A stretch of 9,208 bases of DNA from an uncultured Phycisphaerales bacterium (GCA_937871415.1 CALMQD010000446.1:1-9208); one strand, 5' to 3'. Shown: positions 1-7,302, counted from the first letter of the stretch. The notes: a model not told the origin generated them from the sequence alone. Numbers and translations: made by a program.

Positions 1-1119
1 TGGCAGGCCGCGGGCCCGGCGGGTGGGGATCTCGCCCTCGAGCCCACCCCGCAGCGCCCGGGCGACATTCTCCGCGGCGTTGGCGCCCGGGGCGCCGGCG
101 TGCAATCGATCGAGGATCCGGCGGTGCTCGGCGTCGGGCGACGCGGCCAGCACCTGGCTCACGATGAGTTCGAGATCCTCCGAGGCACGGGGACCCGCGC
201 CGGACCACACCCATCGCGCCCCGGGCCAGAGTTCCGCGTTTTCCCACGGGAAGATCACGCCGACGGGGAGCCCGGCGAGCATGGCCTCGACGATCAACGT
301 CGATGGCGAGGTGAGCACGCCGGCGCAGTTGTTCAGGCACTCGCCCAACGGTCGCGGGTCGTTCTGCACGCCGAGACGCTCGCTCAGGCCGTCGGTCAGC
401 CGCCAGCAGAGGCCTTCGGCGCCGAGGCGCGCCGTGAGTGTGTCGCGGAGCGTGCCGAGCACGCGCACGAGCAACTCGTACTCGGCGTCCGAGAAGGCCG
501 GGCGTTTGGCGGTGGCGATCATCACACGCCCGGCACGCGTGGGACCGGTTGAACCGAGCGCGGTGGTCGAAACGCGCGGGGCTGTCGCGCAGGCGTCAAG
601 GCGCGGCAGGCCGGTGGCGACCGCCTGGTTGCCCCAGGACTTCAGACGCTCGGCATCGTCCGGCCCGGCGGCCAGCACCACATCGGCCGGCGCGGGCCGG
701 AGAAAGTCCGGCTCGGCCCAGGGATTCTGGAACGTGTTGCGGAACTCCAGGATGCCGTCCATCAGGAGCGCCGTCGCCGCGCCGGCCTCGCGTGCAGCGC
801 GGAGGGCGTAGAGCGACAGCGAGCCCTGGGTGTCCTTGACGACGACCACGCGCTGGGGGCGCGTCCCGCGCGGCTCGGCGCGGAGCATGGTGGCCAGCCG
901 GTTCGCCGCGTGCTGATTGACACGCTGCGCGTGGACGCCGAGCGAAGCGAGCGCTTCGACCACCCCCGGGAAATGGTCGGCGTCGTTGGAGTGCTGGACC
1001 AGCAGCACGCGGGGAGGGCCCGGGGTGCGAGCCGGCGCGAGCGCTTCGGCGCCGGGGTGGCTCCCGGCGCTCGGGCGCGAACCGACACCGTTCGCCGAGG
1101 GCGTGGCGTGCTCCGTCAT
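1..1119 (-). CDS. GT-B-fold glycosyltransferase-like protein (surface carbohydrate type), C-terminus outside window
   Basis: The frame is open for 373 codons from an ATG at 1119 to the window edge, with no stop, so the 3' end is missing. The first ~35 residues are a low-complexity Ala/Pro/Ser leader. The core starts at PPRVLLVQHSNDADHF (35-50), a first Rossmann strand. Residues 148-174 (AGPDDAERLKSWG, then ATGLPRLD) resemble the linker of surface-carbohydrate and CDP-glycerol-transferase-like GT-B proteins, which often read 'VTGNPRxD'. Residues 265-286 (CAGVLTSPSTLIVEAMLAG) match the donor-nucleotide loop of GT-B C-terminal domains. I infer transfer of a sugar or similar group to a surface glycan; donor and acceptor cannot be read. 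No in-frame ATG lies upstream and no strong Shine-Dalgarno is visible. It is divergent from the GT4-like gene at 1260, which supports a shared glycan role. A nucleotide-sugar epimerase-like GT-B protein is a less likely alternative. Confidence 0.72.
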   Translation of the reverse strand, partial: MTEHATPSANGVGSRPSAGSHPGAEALAPARTPGPPRVLLVQHSNDADHFPGVVEALASLGVHAQRVNQHAANRLATMLRAEPRGTRPQRVVVVKDTQGSLSLYALRAAREAGAATALLMDGILEFRNTFQNPWAEPDFLRPAPADVVLAAGPDDAERLKSWGNQAVATGLPRLDACATAPRVSTTALGSTGPTRAGRVMIATAKRPAFSDAEYELLVRVLGTLRDTLTARLGAEGLCWRLTDGLSERLGVQNDPRPLGECLNNCAGVLTSPSTLIVEAMLAGLPVGVIFPWENAELWPGARWVWSGAGPRASEDLELIVSQVLAASPDAEHRRILDRLHAGAPGANAAENVARALRGGLEGEIPTRRARGLP

Positions 1120-1259
1120 GAACTGTGCATCGTCCAGCCCCGGTCTGGGGGACGAGAAAGTGGGAGGGAGCAGGGCCCGGCGTCGGGTGGTGCGGTGGCC
1201 GCCCCGGCGAGCGGATCAAAATCTCTCCGCCCGGACAAGTACCGACCGACAACCAATGC
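1120..1259. promoter_or_regulatory. Divergent intergenic region between two glycosyltransferase genes
   Basis: This 140-bp gap separates two outward-facing glycosyltransferase genes and must hold the promoter of each if they are transcribed separately. The most AT-rich stretch is at about 1215-1232 (atcaaaatct and neighbours). I see no convincing pair of -35 and -10 boxes on either strand and no long inverted repeat. That divergent promoters lie here is inferred from gene arrangement, not from motifs. Confidence 0.4.
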
Positions 1260-3008
1260 ATGGCGCGATTGTCGACGCCCTTACCCCCGGCTGTGACCGC
1301 GCTTCCGCGGAGCGAACCGGCGCGTCGCGCGCCCGCGCCGCCGGCGCTGTCACCGGTGGTCATCTCGCTTCCCAACGGCCTGGATCTGGGCGGGGTGACG
1401 ACGTGGAGCGTGCGTCTGGCCAACGGGCTGGCGCAGCGCGGGCACAGCGTGACGCTGGTGGTCCACCCGATCGGCGCGGGGGGCACGCCGGCGCGGGTCA
1501 TGCTCGACCCCCAGGTGCAGCGGATCGACGTGCCGGCAAGTCTGCCGTCGATGCACCAACTGGCGGGGGATCTCTCGCCGCTGCTGCGTTTCTACCGCGA
1601 CCTCGTGGAGCGTCTGGCGCTGATTTCCCGCGCAGGGCCGGTGGCGTACCTGCCGAACATCCTGGGGGACTCGTACGCGATCGGGGCCGCGCTGTGCGTG
1701 ACACACCCGGAACTGCTCCGGATCGTGGCGTGGCAGCACACGGACTCGGACTACGACACGGCGCTGCTGACGCGGTACGAGCCGGTCATCGCCCGGTTTG
1801 TGGCGATCGACGACCGGTACGTCGAAGCGCTGCGCCGGCGGTTCCCGCACCGGCGCGACGACGTTGTCACCGTGCCGCACGGCGTGGCGGCGCCGTCGAG
1901 CATGCCCCCGGCGCGCCCGCCGCTGTTCGTTGCGGGTTCTCGCCCGGGCGAGCGCGAGCAGGTGCGGCCTCTGCGACTCTTGTACACCGGGCGTATCGAG
2001 CACCAGCAGAAGCGCATCCTGGCGCTGGTGAGCATGAGCGAAGCGCTGCGCGAACGCGGCGTCACGCACGAACTGACGATCATCGGCGACGGCTCGGCGC
2101 GGGAGGACCTGGACGCGCGCATCGCCGAGTCGCTCGCGCGCGACAACCCGGGCTCGCCCGGCGCGGCGCGCTCGCTGCGCCGCCTGCCGCCCATGAGCCC
2201 CGACGATCTGACGCCGCACTACCAGCGCGCCGACGCGTTCGTGCTGGCGTCGCGGTACGAGGGTCTGTGTATCTCGCGCATCGAGGCCGCGGCCCAGGGT
2301 TGTGTGCCGATCCTGACGCGTCGCAACTCGGGCGCGACTTCGGGGCTCAAGGACGGTGAGTCGGCGGTGTTTGTCGACGCCGCGTCCGAGATGGATGAGG
2401 CCGGCGCCGGGAGCGCGATGGCGGAAGCCGTCGAGAGGTTCCTGTCTCTCGACCGCGACGCGCTGGCCGCGGCCGCGTGGCGTTCGACGCGCGATCACTT
2501 CTCCATCCACCGCCACCTCGACGCGTTCGAGCGGGTGGTGGCGGAGGCGGGGGCAAGCCCGGCGCGTTTCTGGCGCGGCGACCGGGCCCCGGCGTTCAGC
2601 ACGTCCGGCGAGCCGGGGGACGGCGGGGGTTTCATCGGCGCCGAGGGGAGCGGCTCCCTCGGGCCTCGGGCCGCGTCAAACCTGAGGGCGCTGCTGGACC
2701 AACTGCACGCCGCGGGGCGCCGGGGCGTGGTGCTGCACGGGGCCGGCCGGCACACGCTCGAACTGGCGCCGGTGATCGGGCGCTCGCGGGTCCCTGTGGT
2801 GGGCATCACCGACGACGACGCGTCGCGCCACGGCGAAAGCCTGTTCGGATGGTCCATTCTCCCGCCGGGACGTGCGGGGGAGACGGGCGCCAGCGACGTG
2901 ATCATCTCGTCGTACATTCACGCCGACAGCATCTGGGCCCGGCGCGCGGTGTACGAGACGCAGGGGCTGCGGGTGCACCGGCTCTACCCGGAGTCGGATC
3001 AGGCCTGA
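1260..3008 (+). CDS. GT4-like glycosyltransferase with extra C-terminal Rossmann-like domain
   Basis: The protein has 582 residues. An Ala/Pro-rich leader (1-30) precedes the N-terminal GT-B half, with the glycine loop LGGVTTWSVRLANGLAQRGH at 43-62. The C-terminal half begins RLLYTGRIEHQQKR (239-252), continues ELTIIGDGSAREDL (271-284), and carries the retaining-GT E-x7-E motif (E334 and E342, in YEGLCISRIEAAAQG). These are hallmarks of the Glycos_transf_1/GT4 family, cytoplasmic enzymes that pass sugars from nucleotide donors. After a Gly/Ser-rich linker (~445-472) comes a separate domain (~475-577) with GAGRHT (494-499), DDD (518-520) and a final IWARR...VHRLYP. An ATG at 1125 is in frame, but it would begin 5 bp from the divergent start and add a sequence unlike the family, so 1260 was chosen. 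No Shine-Dalgarno is visible. The stop overlaps the end of nth by 10 bp. Confidence 0.85.
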   Translation: MARLSTPLPPAVTALPRSEPARRAPAPPALSPVVISLPNGLDLGGVTTWSVRLANGLAQRGHSVTLVVHPIGAGGTPARVMLDPQVQRIDVPASLPSMHQLAGDLSPLLRFYRDLVERLALISRAGPVAYLPNILGDSYAIGAALCVTHPELLRIVAWQHTDSDYDTALLTRYEPVIARFVAIDDRYVEALRRRFPHRRDDVVTVPHGVAAPSSMPPARPPLFVAGSRPGEREQVRPLRLLYTGRIEHQQKRILALVSMSEALRERGVTHELTIIGDGSAREDLDARIAESLARDNPGSPGAARSLRRLPPMSPDDLTPHYQRADAFVLASRYEGLCISRIEAAAQGCVPILTRRNSGATSGLKDGESAVFVDAASEMDEAGAGSAMAEAVERFLSLDRDALAAAAWRSTRDHFSIHRHLDAFERVVAEAGASPARFWRGDRAPAFSTSGEPGDGGGFIGAEGSGSLGPRAASNLRALLDQLHAAGRRGVVLHGAGRHTLELAPVIGRSRVPVVGITDDDASRHGESLFGWSILPPGRAGETGASDVIISSYIHADSIWARRAVYETQGLRVHRLYPESDQA

Positions 3009-3826
3009 AACTCCGAACCGTTTGCGCCGCGTCGGGCGCCGGAGGCCTTCCGCGGGCGCGCCCGTGCCGCTTTGGCCGCCGGGCTGCTTCGGGTCGAACG
3101 CTTTGTCGGCGCCGAGATGCGCAGTTCGCAGCAATCGCCGAACCGCGCGCAGATCTCGTGGGGCGGGCAGGCCACGCCGCGGGCCTTGCAGGCGCGCCGG
3201 CCGTGGAAGATGAGTAGGTGCGAGAGTTGGCCCCAGTGCTCGCGCGGAAAGAGCGCCATGAGCCGCCTCTCGATCGCGCCGACCGTGTCCTCCGGCCGGC
3301 AGAGCCCGAAACGGACGGAGAGGCGCTGCACGTGCGTGTCGACGACCACCCCCTCGTGCGTGTGGAACGCGTTACTCAGGACGACGTTGGCGGTCTTCCT
3401 GGCCACACCCCGCAACGTGAGCAGTTCGTCGATGGTCCGGGGCACGCGGCCCCCGAAGTTCTCGACCACGGATCTCATCGACTCGTGCACCGCCCGCGCC
3501 TTGCTGCGGAACAGGCCGATGGTCCGGATGAAGGGCTCGATCTCCTGCGGCGTCGCGCGGGCATAGTCGGCGGGCGTGGGGAAGCGCCGGAAGAGCGCGG
3601 GCGTGGCCTTGTTCACGCTCACGTCGGTCGCCTGCGCGCTCAGGATCGTCGCGATGAGCAGCTCGTGCGGACTCGAGAACTCCAGTTCGCAGTGTGCATC
3701 CGGGTACGCCTTCGCGAGCGCTTCGAACAGGGCGCTTGCCCTGGCGCGCTCCGCGGGCGCGGGCTCGCTCGGGGTCGCGCCGCGGGGGCGACGCGCGGGC
3801 TTTGTGCCCGGGCGGGGGCGATTCAC
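2999..3826 (-). CDS. nth: Endonuclease III (DNA glycosylase/AP lyase)
   Basis: This base-excision-repair enzyme removes oxidised pyrimidines and cuts the abasic site. It has 275 residues, against about 210 for E. coli Nth; the excess is a basic N-terminal tail (1-30) and a Lys/Arg/Ser/Ala tail (~237-275). The core is clear: LLIATILSAQATD (56-68), the helix-hairpin-helix LRGVARKTANVV with catalytic Lys144, and VVDTHVQRLS with catalytic Asp163. The family usually reads LPGVGRKTA, so the hairpin has P-to-R and G-to-A changes. The [4Fe-4S] cysteines are C213, C220, C226 and C232/C233, spaced x6-x5-x5 instead of the usual x6-x2-x5. The GTG start at 3826 overlaps the TGA of the upstream membrane-protein gene (GTGA) and has GGAAGG 7 nt before it, which favours it over longer in-frame starts. 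Translation is probably coupled to that gene. Confidence 0.93.
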   Translation of the reverse strand: MNRPRPGTKPARRPRGATPSEPAPAERARASALFEALAKAYPDAHCELEFSSPHELLIATILSAQATDVSVNKATPALFRRFPTPADYARATPQEIEPFIRTIGLFRSKARAVHESMRSVVENFGGRVPRTIDELLTLRGVARKTANVVLSNAFHTHEGVVVDTHVQRLSVRFGLCRPEDTVGAIERRLMALFPREHWGQLSHLLIFHGRRACKARGVACPPHEICARFGDCCELRISAPTKRSTRSSPAAKAARARPRKASGARRGANGSEFQA

Positions 3827-4491
3827 GGGCGGGCCTTCCGGCGCAGCAGCGCGGGCTCCGGATAAGCCGCGCGCGGGCCCGGGGTCGAACCCTCGCGACC
3901 CTGGAACATGTCGGCGCGGTCGTCGCCGGCGTCCCCGGCGCTCTTGGCCAGCGACCACGCCCCGGTCGTGAGCGAAGCCAGCACCGCTACGACCGTGAGC
4001 CCGACGAGTTTCTCGGAGGTGGGGTGGAGCTTGGCGGCCTCGGCCTGCCAGTGCTGGGCGACTTCGGTCTTTCCGGCGGCCGCGGCGTCCCAGTACTTCC
4101 TGAAACGCGCGTTGAGCGAGGGAACCACGATGAGCATCATGCCCATGAGCGAGGCCATGGCGACCGACAGCCCCAGGCCCCGGACCCACGTCGAGCGGCG
4201 ACGCGGGTTGGCGGCCCGGATCACCACCAGCCCCGCGAACGAGAGGCCCGCGAGCAGCGCCGCGACGAACTGGATGATGTCGGTGATGAGGAAGACGCCG
4301 TTGCCGACCTGCCCGGCGGCCAGGCGCCAGTGCTCGCCGCCGTATTGGGCGTAGGCGTCCAGCCGCGGCGAGAGTTTCTCCATGGTCATGAAGACGCGTA
4401 CGACGCAGACGGGCGCGACGACGACTGTGCCGAGCCAGATCGCCAGCGCGAGGAGGTTCACGGTCTCAAGAAACGCACGCCACGACTTCAT
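3823..4491 (-). CDS. Four-helix integral membrane protein, DUF4149/TMEM205-like
   Basis: The protein has 222 residues and four likely membrane helices: ~8-33 (NLLALAIWLGTVVVAPVCVV), ~64-92 (VFLITDIIQFVAALLAG and onward), ~103-124 (GLGLSVAMASLMGMMLIVVP) and ~160-182 (KLVGLTVVAVLASLTTGAW). The IWLGTVVVAPV segment in helix 1, and a KLHPTSEKL segment just before helix 4, resemble the DUF4149/TMEM205-like family, where 'LHxxS' precedes the last helix. Function in bacteria is not established. The C-terminal ~40 residues are polar and probably cytoplasmic. The gene lies 60 bp after the FAD-binding protein gene on the same strand. Its TGA overlaps the GTG of nth, so the two are probably translated together. 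No Shine-Dalgarno precedes the ATG. The membrane-protein call is firm; the family name is tentative. Confidence 0.75.
   Translation of the reverse strand: MKSWRAFLETVNLLALAIWLGTVVVAPVCVVRVFMTMEKLSPRLDAYAQYGGEHWRLAAGQVGNGVFLITDIIQFVAALLAGLSFAGLVVIRAANPRRRSTWVRGLGLSVAMASLMGMMLIVVPSLNARFRKYWDAAAAGKTEVAQHWQAEAAKLHPTSEKLVGLTVVAVLASLTTGAWSLAKSAGDAGDDRADMFQGREGSTPGPRAAYPEPALLRRKARP
3834..3839 (-). promoter_or_regulatory. Shine-Dalgarno for nth, inside the upstream coding region
   Basis: On the minus strand GGAAGG lies 7 nt before the GTG at 3826. It sits within the last codons of the membrane-protein gene. Together with the GTGA stop/start overlap it fixes the nth start and points to translational coupling. 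Confidence 0.65.
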
Positions 4492-4551
4492 GGTGCGCGA
4501 TCGTAGCGACGGCGCGCCCGACCGGGCGTTTGACCGCGGATCGCGGCGGCT

Positions 4552-5994
4552 TCAGACTCGCGCCCGAGCGCCGGGCGTCCTCACCACCACGCCGCTGAGC
4601 GTGGTCGCCATGCGCTCGACCTCGTTGCGGAGTTCGGGCACGGCGGTGTTCTCCCAGAGTTTGCCCTTGCGCAGGGGGCCGACGAGGTAGAGCCCCGGCT
4701 GGGCCTGCCCGCGCGCGTCGATGACGCACCCGGAGTCGTCGGAGTCGAGGCCGAGCCCCAGTTCGTCGGGCCGGATGAGCCCGGACCAGCGCAGGTGCTG
4801 GACGAGCGGGTCCTGCACGCGCGTGAGGTCGGTGTCGGGCCCGGTGCAGTTGATGACCTTGGCGCAGCGGATCTCTCGGGCGGCGCCGGTCGCGCGTTCG
4901 CGGACCGTCACGACCGCGCAGGCCTCAGCGCCGACGCGCTCCTCGCGCATCGACACGATCCGCCCCGCGAGCACACGCAGGGCGCCCGAGCCGGTCATGG
5001 CGTCGACGACGGCGGCGGTCTCCGGCGAGGCGCGGTGCCTGTGGGTCTCCCAGAACGGTCGGACGTGGCGCAGGAATCGCGCGCGCTCGCGGGGGCTGAG
5101 GCGGGCCCACATCGCGGGCGTGTCGTGCCGGATGGACGTGACGACCTCGCGCCAGTCGATGCCCTGGTCGGCGCCGAGTTCCACCTCGCGCCTCAGGCCC
5201 CGGAGATAACCCAGCGCCGTCGCGGGCCACGAGTCGAGGGTCCGGGGCCTCGGGTAAGGACGCGGGGGCGTGCTGGAGACGCGGTGGGCCTGTGCGAGCA
5301 GGCCGCGCCGGGAGATCGCCCAGACCGTGCCCCTGTGCCCGCGTCCGTGCAGGCTCAGCGCCAGGTCGAACATCGTCAGACCGGTGCCCACGAGCAGCAC
5401 GTCGCGGTCGGGTGCGACGTCGAGCGCCTCGGCGGACCAGGCGTTACGGGCAAAGAGCGGGCCGGCCTCGAACGCCCTGGTCGCGTCGTCGTTCCCCAGC
5501 GGCGGGGGAGCAAAGTGCCCGATCGCCAGCAGCACGCTCGAGACCTCGTGGCTCGCGCCGGCGCGTGTCACCACGCGCCATCGCTCCGCAGCGCCCGGCT
5601 CGACCCGCACGACCTCGTCGCGGACGCGATCGACGGACGTAGCGACCTGGGCGCTCGATGCGGCGGCGAGCGTGTCGCGGAAGAGCGTCGCGATGTACTC
5701 GCCGTAGGTCTTTCGCGGGATGAACGAGCCGCCGGAAACGCGCGGATCGCGCGTGCGGAGCCAGCGCAGGAAGTTGTCGGGGTCGTCCTCGAAGGCGCTC
5801 ATGCGTCCGGCGGGGACGTTGAGCAGGTGGCGCGGGTCGTCGGTGCCGTAGGCGACCCCGCCCGCGATCCGGTTGGAGCGTTCGAAGAGCAGAACGTGAT
5901 CGACGGACGTCTGGCCCCGTAGAGCACGGCGCAGCAGGTGCACGCCGACCATCGTGCCGCTGAAACCCCCGCCGATGATCGCCACTGAGCGCAT
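4552..5994 (-). CDS. FAD/NAD(P)-binding protein, YdhS/COG4529 type (NAD_binding_9)
   Basis: The protein has 480 residues. It opens with the dinucleotide-binding motif VAIIGGGFSGTM (G8, G10, G13). Then come FERSNRIAGGVAYGT and HLLNVPAGRMSAFEDDPDNF, a signature of the YdhS/COG4529 group. A second Rossmann motif, VLLVGTGLTMFDLALSL (~203-219), would bind NAD(P)H. The C-terminal VGPLRKGKLWENTAVPEL matches the 'GPxxxGxxWExTAVPExR' block of the same group. I infer a soluble flavoprotein oxidoreductase; the substrate is unknown, as it is for E. coli YdhS. The start at 5994 has GGAGGG 5 nt upstream and lies 7 residues before the FAD motif. An in-frame ATG at 6117 would run back through the terminator of the preceding gene and is rejected. 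It is probably the first gene of a three-gene unit ending in nth, with 60 bp to the next gene. Confidence 0.85.
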   Translation of the reverse strand: MRSVAIIGGGFSGTMVGVHLLRRALRGQTSVDHVLLFERSNRIAGGVAYGTDDPRHLLNVPAGRMSAFEDDPDNFLRWLRTRDPRVSGGSFIPRKTYGEYIATLFRDTLAAASSAQVATSVDRVRDEVVRVEPGAAERWRVVTRAGASHEVSSVLLAIGHFAPPPLGNDDATRAFEAGPLFARNAWSAEALDVAPDRDVLLVGTGLTMFDLALSLHGRGHRGTVWAISRRGLLAQAHRVSSTPPRPYPRPRTLDSWPATALGYLRGLRREVELGADQGIDWREVVTSIRHDTPAMWARLSPRERARFLRHVRPFWETHRHRASPETAAVVDAMTGSGALRVLAGRIVSMREERVGAEACAVVTVRERATGAAREIRCAKVINCTGPDTDLTRVQDPLVQHLRWSGLIRPDELGLGLDSDDSGCVIDARGQAQPGLYLVGPLRKGKLWENTAVPELRNEVERMATTLSGVVVRTPGARARV

Positions 5995-5999
5995 GGCCG

Positions 6000-6005
6000 C
6001 CCTCC
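6000..6005 (-). promoter_or_regulatory. Shine-Dalgarno deciding the start of the FAD/NAD(P)-binding protein
   Basis: GGAGGG on the minus strand ends 5 nt before the ATG at 5994. It supports this start over the in-frame ATG at 6117. It is the strongest Shine-Dalgarno in the window. Confidence 0.75.
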
Positions 6006-6054
6006 GGTGCGCCGCGGCCCCGAAGCACCGTGGGTGCGTCGCGCCCGGGACCTG

Positions 6055-6098
6055 AAAAACAAAGCCCCCGCCCGGGAACTCTACCCGGTTCAGGGGCT
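6055..6098 (-). terminator. Rho-independent terminator after the DUF6263-like gene
   Basis: Read on the minus strand, AGCCCC (6098-6093) pairs with GGGGCT (6068-6063). An inner stem, CCGGG with CCCGG, encloses a TAGAGTT loop. The structure runs straight into TTTGTTTTT (6063-6055). A strong G+C stem with a T tract is the classic intrinsic terminator form. It lies 71 bp past the stop at 6169 and 61 bp before the next start at 5994, so it separates the DUF6263-like gene from the downstream three-gene unit. Confidence 0.85.
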
Positions 6099-6168
6099 CT
6101 GGAGAATGATCGGCCAATCGGGGCGGCCGGGGCCAAAACTCGGCACCCGCCCGGGGCTCGGTGCGGGA

Positions 6169-7242
6169 TTACTTGAACTTGGGCCGGGATTCCTTGGATG
6201 ACGCGTCCGCGGGAGCGCCGTCCTTGTTCTCGGCGCCGGACTTGGGCATCACGGCCTCCTTGGGCTTGATGCTCATGGTCGCTTCCATCGCGACCTTCTG
6301 GCCCATCTGCATCTCCTGGGCGCCCTTCATGGAGAGTTTGGTTTCGGCGTTCATCTTCACCGTCGCGCTGGTCGGCGCCGGGCGCTTGAGGTCGAGGTCC
6401 CATGTCCCGCTCATGGTGCCGTTGTGAGAATCGACCCAGAGCTCCATCGTCGAGGCCTGGGCGCCCATGTCGATCTGCTGCTTCTCGGCGTTCTGCGTGC
6501 CTTCGAAGGAGAGGGACACCTTGTCGCCGTCGATCGACTTGACCGTGTAGGTCTCGGTCTGGGTCATCACCATGCCGCCGCTCTTCATCTTGCGATGCAC
6601 CTTCCACTTGCCGCCCACGCCCACGGCCTTGTCCGGCAGGCACGGGGTCATGTTGCGGGAGAGTTCCTCGCCGGCGCTCTCGGTCATGGACGCGGCGTCC
6701 GCGGGGAGCTTGGCCGGGGACTCGTAGGTGACCTTGACGACCTCGCCGCTGGGCAGCGCCGAGGACTTGATCTTCATCCCGAGCACTTCGCTCATGGTCG
6801 CCTTGATCATCTCGGCCATCTGCGGATCGCTGCCCGCTTCGACCTCGCCCATGTCGATCTTGACGAACTCCGAGGTCCACTCGGCACCCTTGTCGTCGAC
6901 GCGGTCGATCTTCGTGACCATGCCGAAGGTCGTCGGCGGGACGGTGAACTCCTGTTCGCCCATCGGGCTCGACATCGACTGCTTGCTCTTCTGGACCATC
7001 TCGTAGCCGAACTCGTCGCCGACGGTGGGGGCGAAGCGCAGCACCTTCCGCGGCTCGGCGCCGGCGTCGAGCAGCTCGACGGTCGTCTTCGGCAACTGCT
7101 CGGCGGGGGCCGCGGCCTTGCTCTCGGGGGCCGTCGCGGGCGTCGCGGCGGGGGTGGTCTTGGGATCATCCGCCATGGCCGCGGCGCCGATCATCGTCGA
7201 GAGGCCGGCCAGGAACAGACTGGATGCGGTTCGAATCTTCAT
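6169..7242 (-). CDS. Secreted Met-rich protein, DUF6263-like
   Basis: The protein has 357 residues. A signal peptide (MKIRT, then a hydrophobic stretch, likely cut AMA|DD after residue 24) sends it across the inner membrane. An Ala/Pro/Thr linker follows (25-50). The mature part begins about LLDAGAEPRKVLRFAPTVGD and is predicted to be mainly beta strand, with repeated 'xVxxxDGDKVxLxFEG'-like segments (TYTVKSIDGDKVSLSFEG). This resembles the DUF6263 family of secreted proteins seen in planctomycetes and other bacteria; no activity is known. Met is unusually frequent, about 27 of 357. The only cysteine visible is in MTPCLPDKAV, so no lipobox is present and it is not a lipoprotein. AGAGGA lies 4 nt before the ATG at 7242. 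A leader hairpin and a palindrome lie upstream and its own terminator follows, so it is probably a single-gene transcript or the end of one begun at the ACT gene. Confidence 0.75.
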   Translation of the reverse strand: MKIRTASSLFLAGLSTMIGAAAMADDPKTTPAATPATAPESKAAAPAEQLPKTTVELLDAGAEPRKVLRFAPTVGDEFGYEMVQKSKQSMSSPMGEQEFTVPPTTFGMVTKIDRVDDKGAEWTSEFVKIDMGEVEAGSDPQMAEMIKATMSEVLGMKIKSSALPSGEVVKVTYESPAKLPADAASMTESAGEELSRNMTPCLPDKAVGVGGKWKVHRKMKSGGMVMTQTETYTVKSIDGDKVSLSFEGTQNAEKQQIDMGAQASTMELWVDSHNGTMSGTWDLDLKRPAPTSATVKMNAETKLSMKGAQEMQMGQKVAMEATMSIKPKEAVMPKSGAENKDGAPADASSKESRPKFK

Positions 7243-7257
7243 GTGGTCCTCTGGGTG

Positions 7258-7276
7258 GCCGGGCTTGGCGCCCGGC
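7258..7276 (-). promoter_or_regulatory. Leader hairpin just upstream of the DUF6263-like ribosome site
   Basis: GCCGGGC and GCCCGGC form a perfect 7-bp stem with a 5-nt loop. It ends 5 nt before the AGAGGA ribosome site and 15 nt before the ATG at 7242. It could shape translation or protect the 5' end. There is no T tract, so it is not a terminator. The stem is seen in the sequence; its function is inferred. Confidence 0.35.
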
Positions 7277-7302
7277 GGAAGGTGGGTCGAGTCGTGCGGA
7301 AG

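Noticed and set aside
1116..1130. Four-codon micro-ORF (MHSS) on the minus strand whose TGA overlaps the ATG at 1119
   Set aside because: Too short to separate from chance and without a ribosome site; no attenuator structure follows.
1350..2516. Long open frame on the minus strand inside the GT4 gene
   Set aside because: The translation is Arg/His/Gln-rich with no family motif, while the plus strand carries clear GT4 motifs. GC-rich DNA leaves such antisense frames open.
4513..4546. Two short inverted repeats (CGCCCG/CGGGCG and CCGCG/CGCGG) between the FAD-binding and membrane-protein genes
   Set aside because: Stems of 4-5 bp after allowing a loop and no T tract, so not a supported terminator. 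The three genes are kept as one likely operon.
4795..5922. Long open frame on the plus strand opposite the FAD/NAD(P)-binding gene
   Set aside because: Low-complexity Arg/Ala/Gly/His-rich translation; the minus strand carries the GGGFSG and WENTAVPEL motifs.
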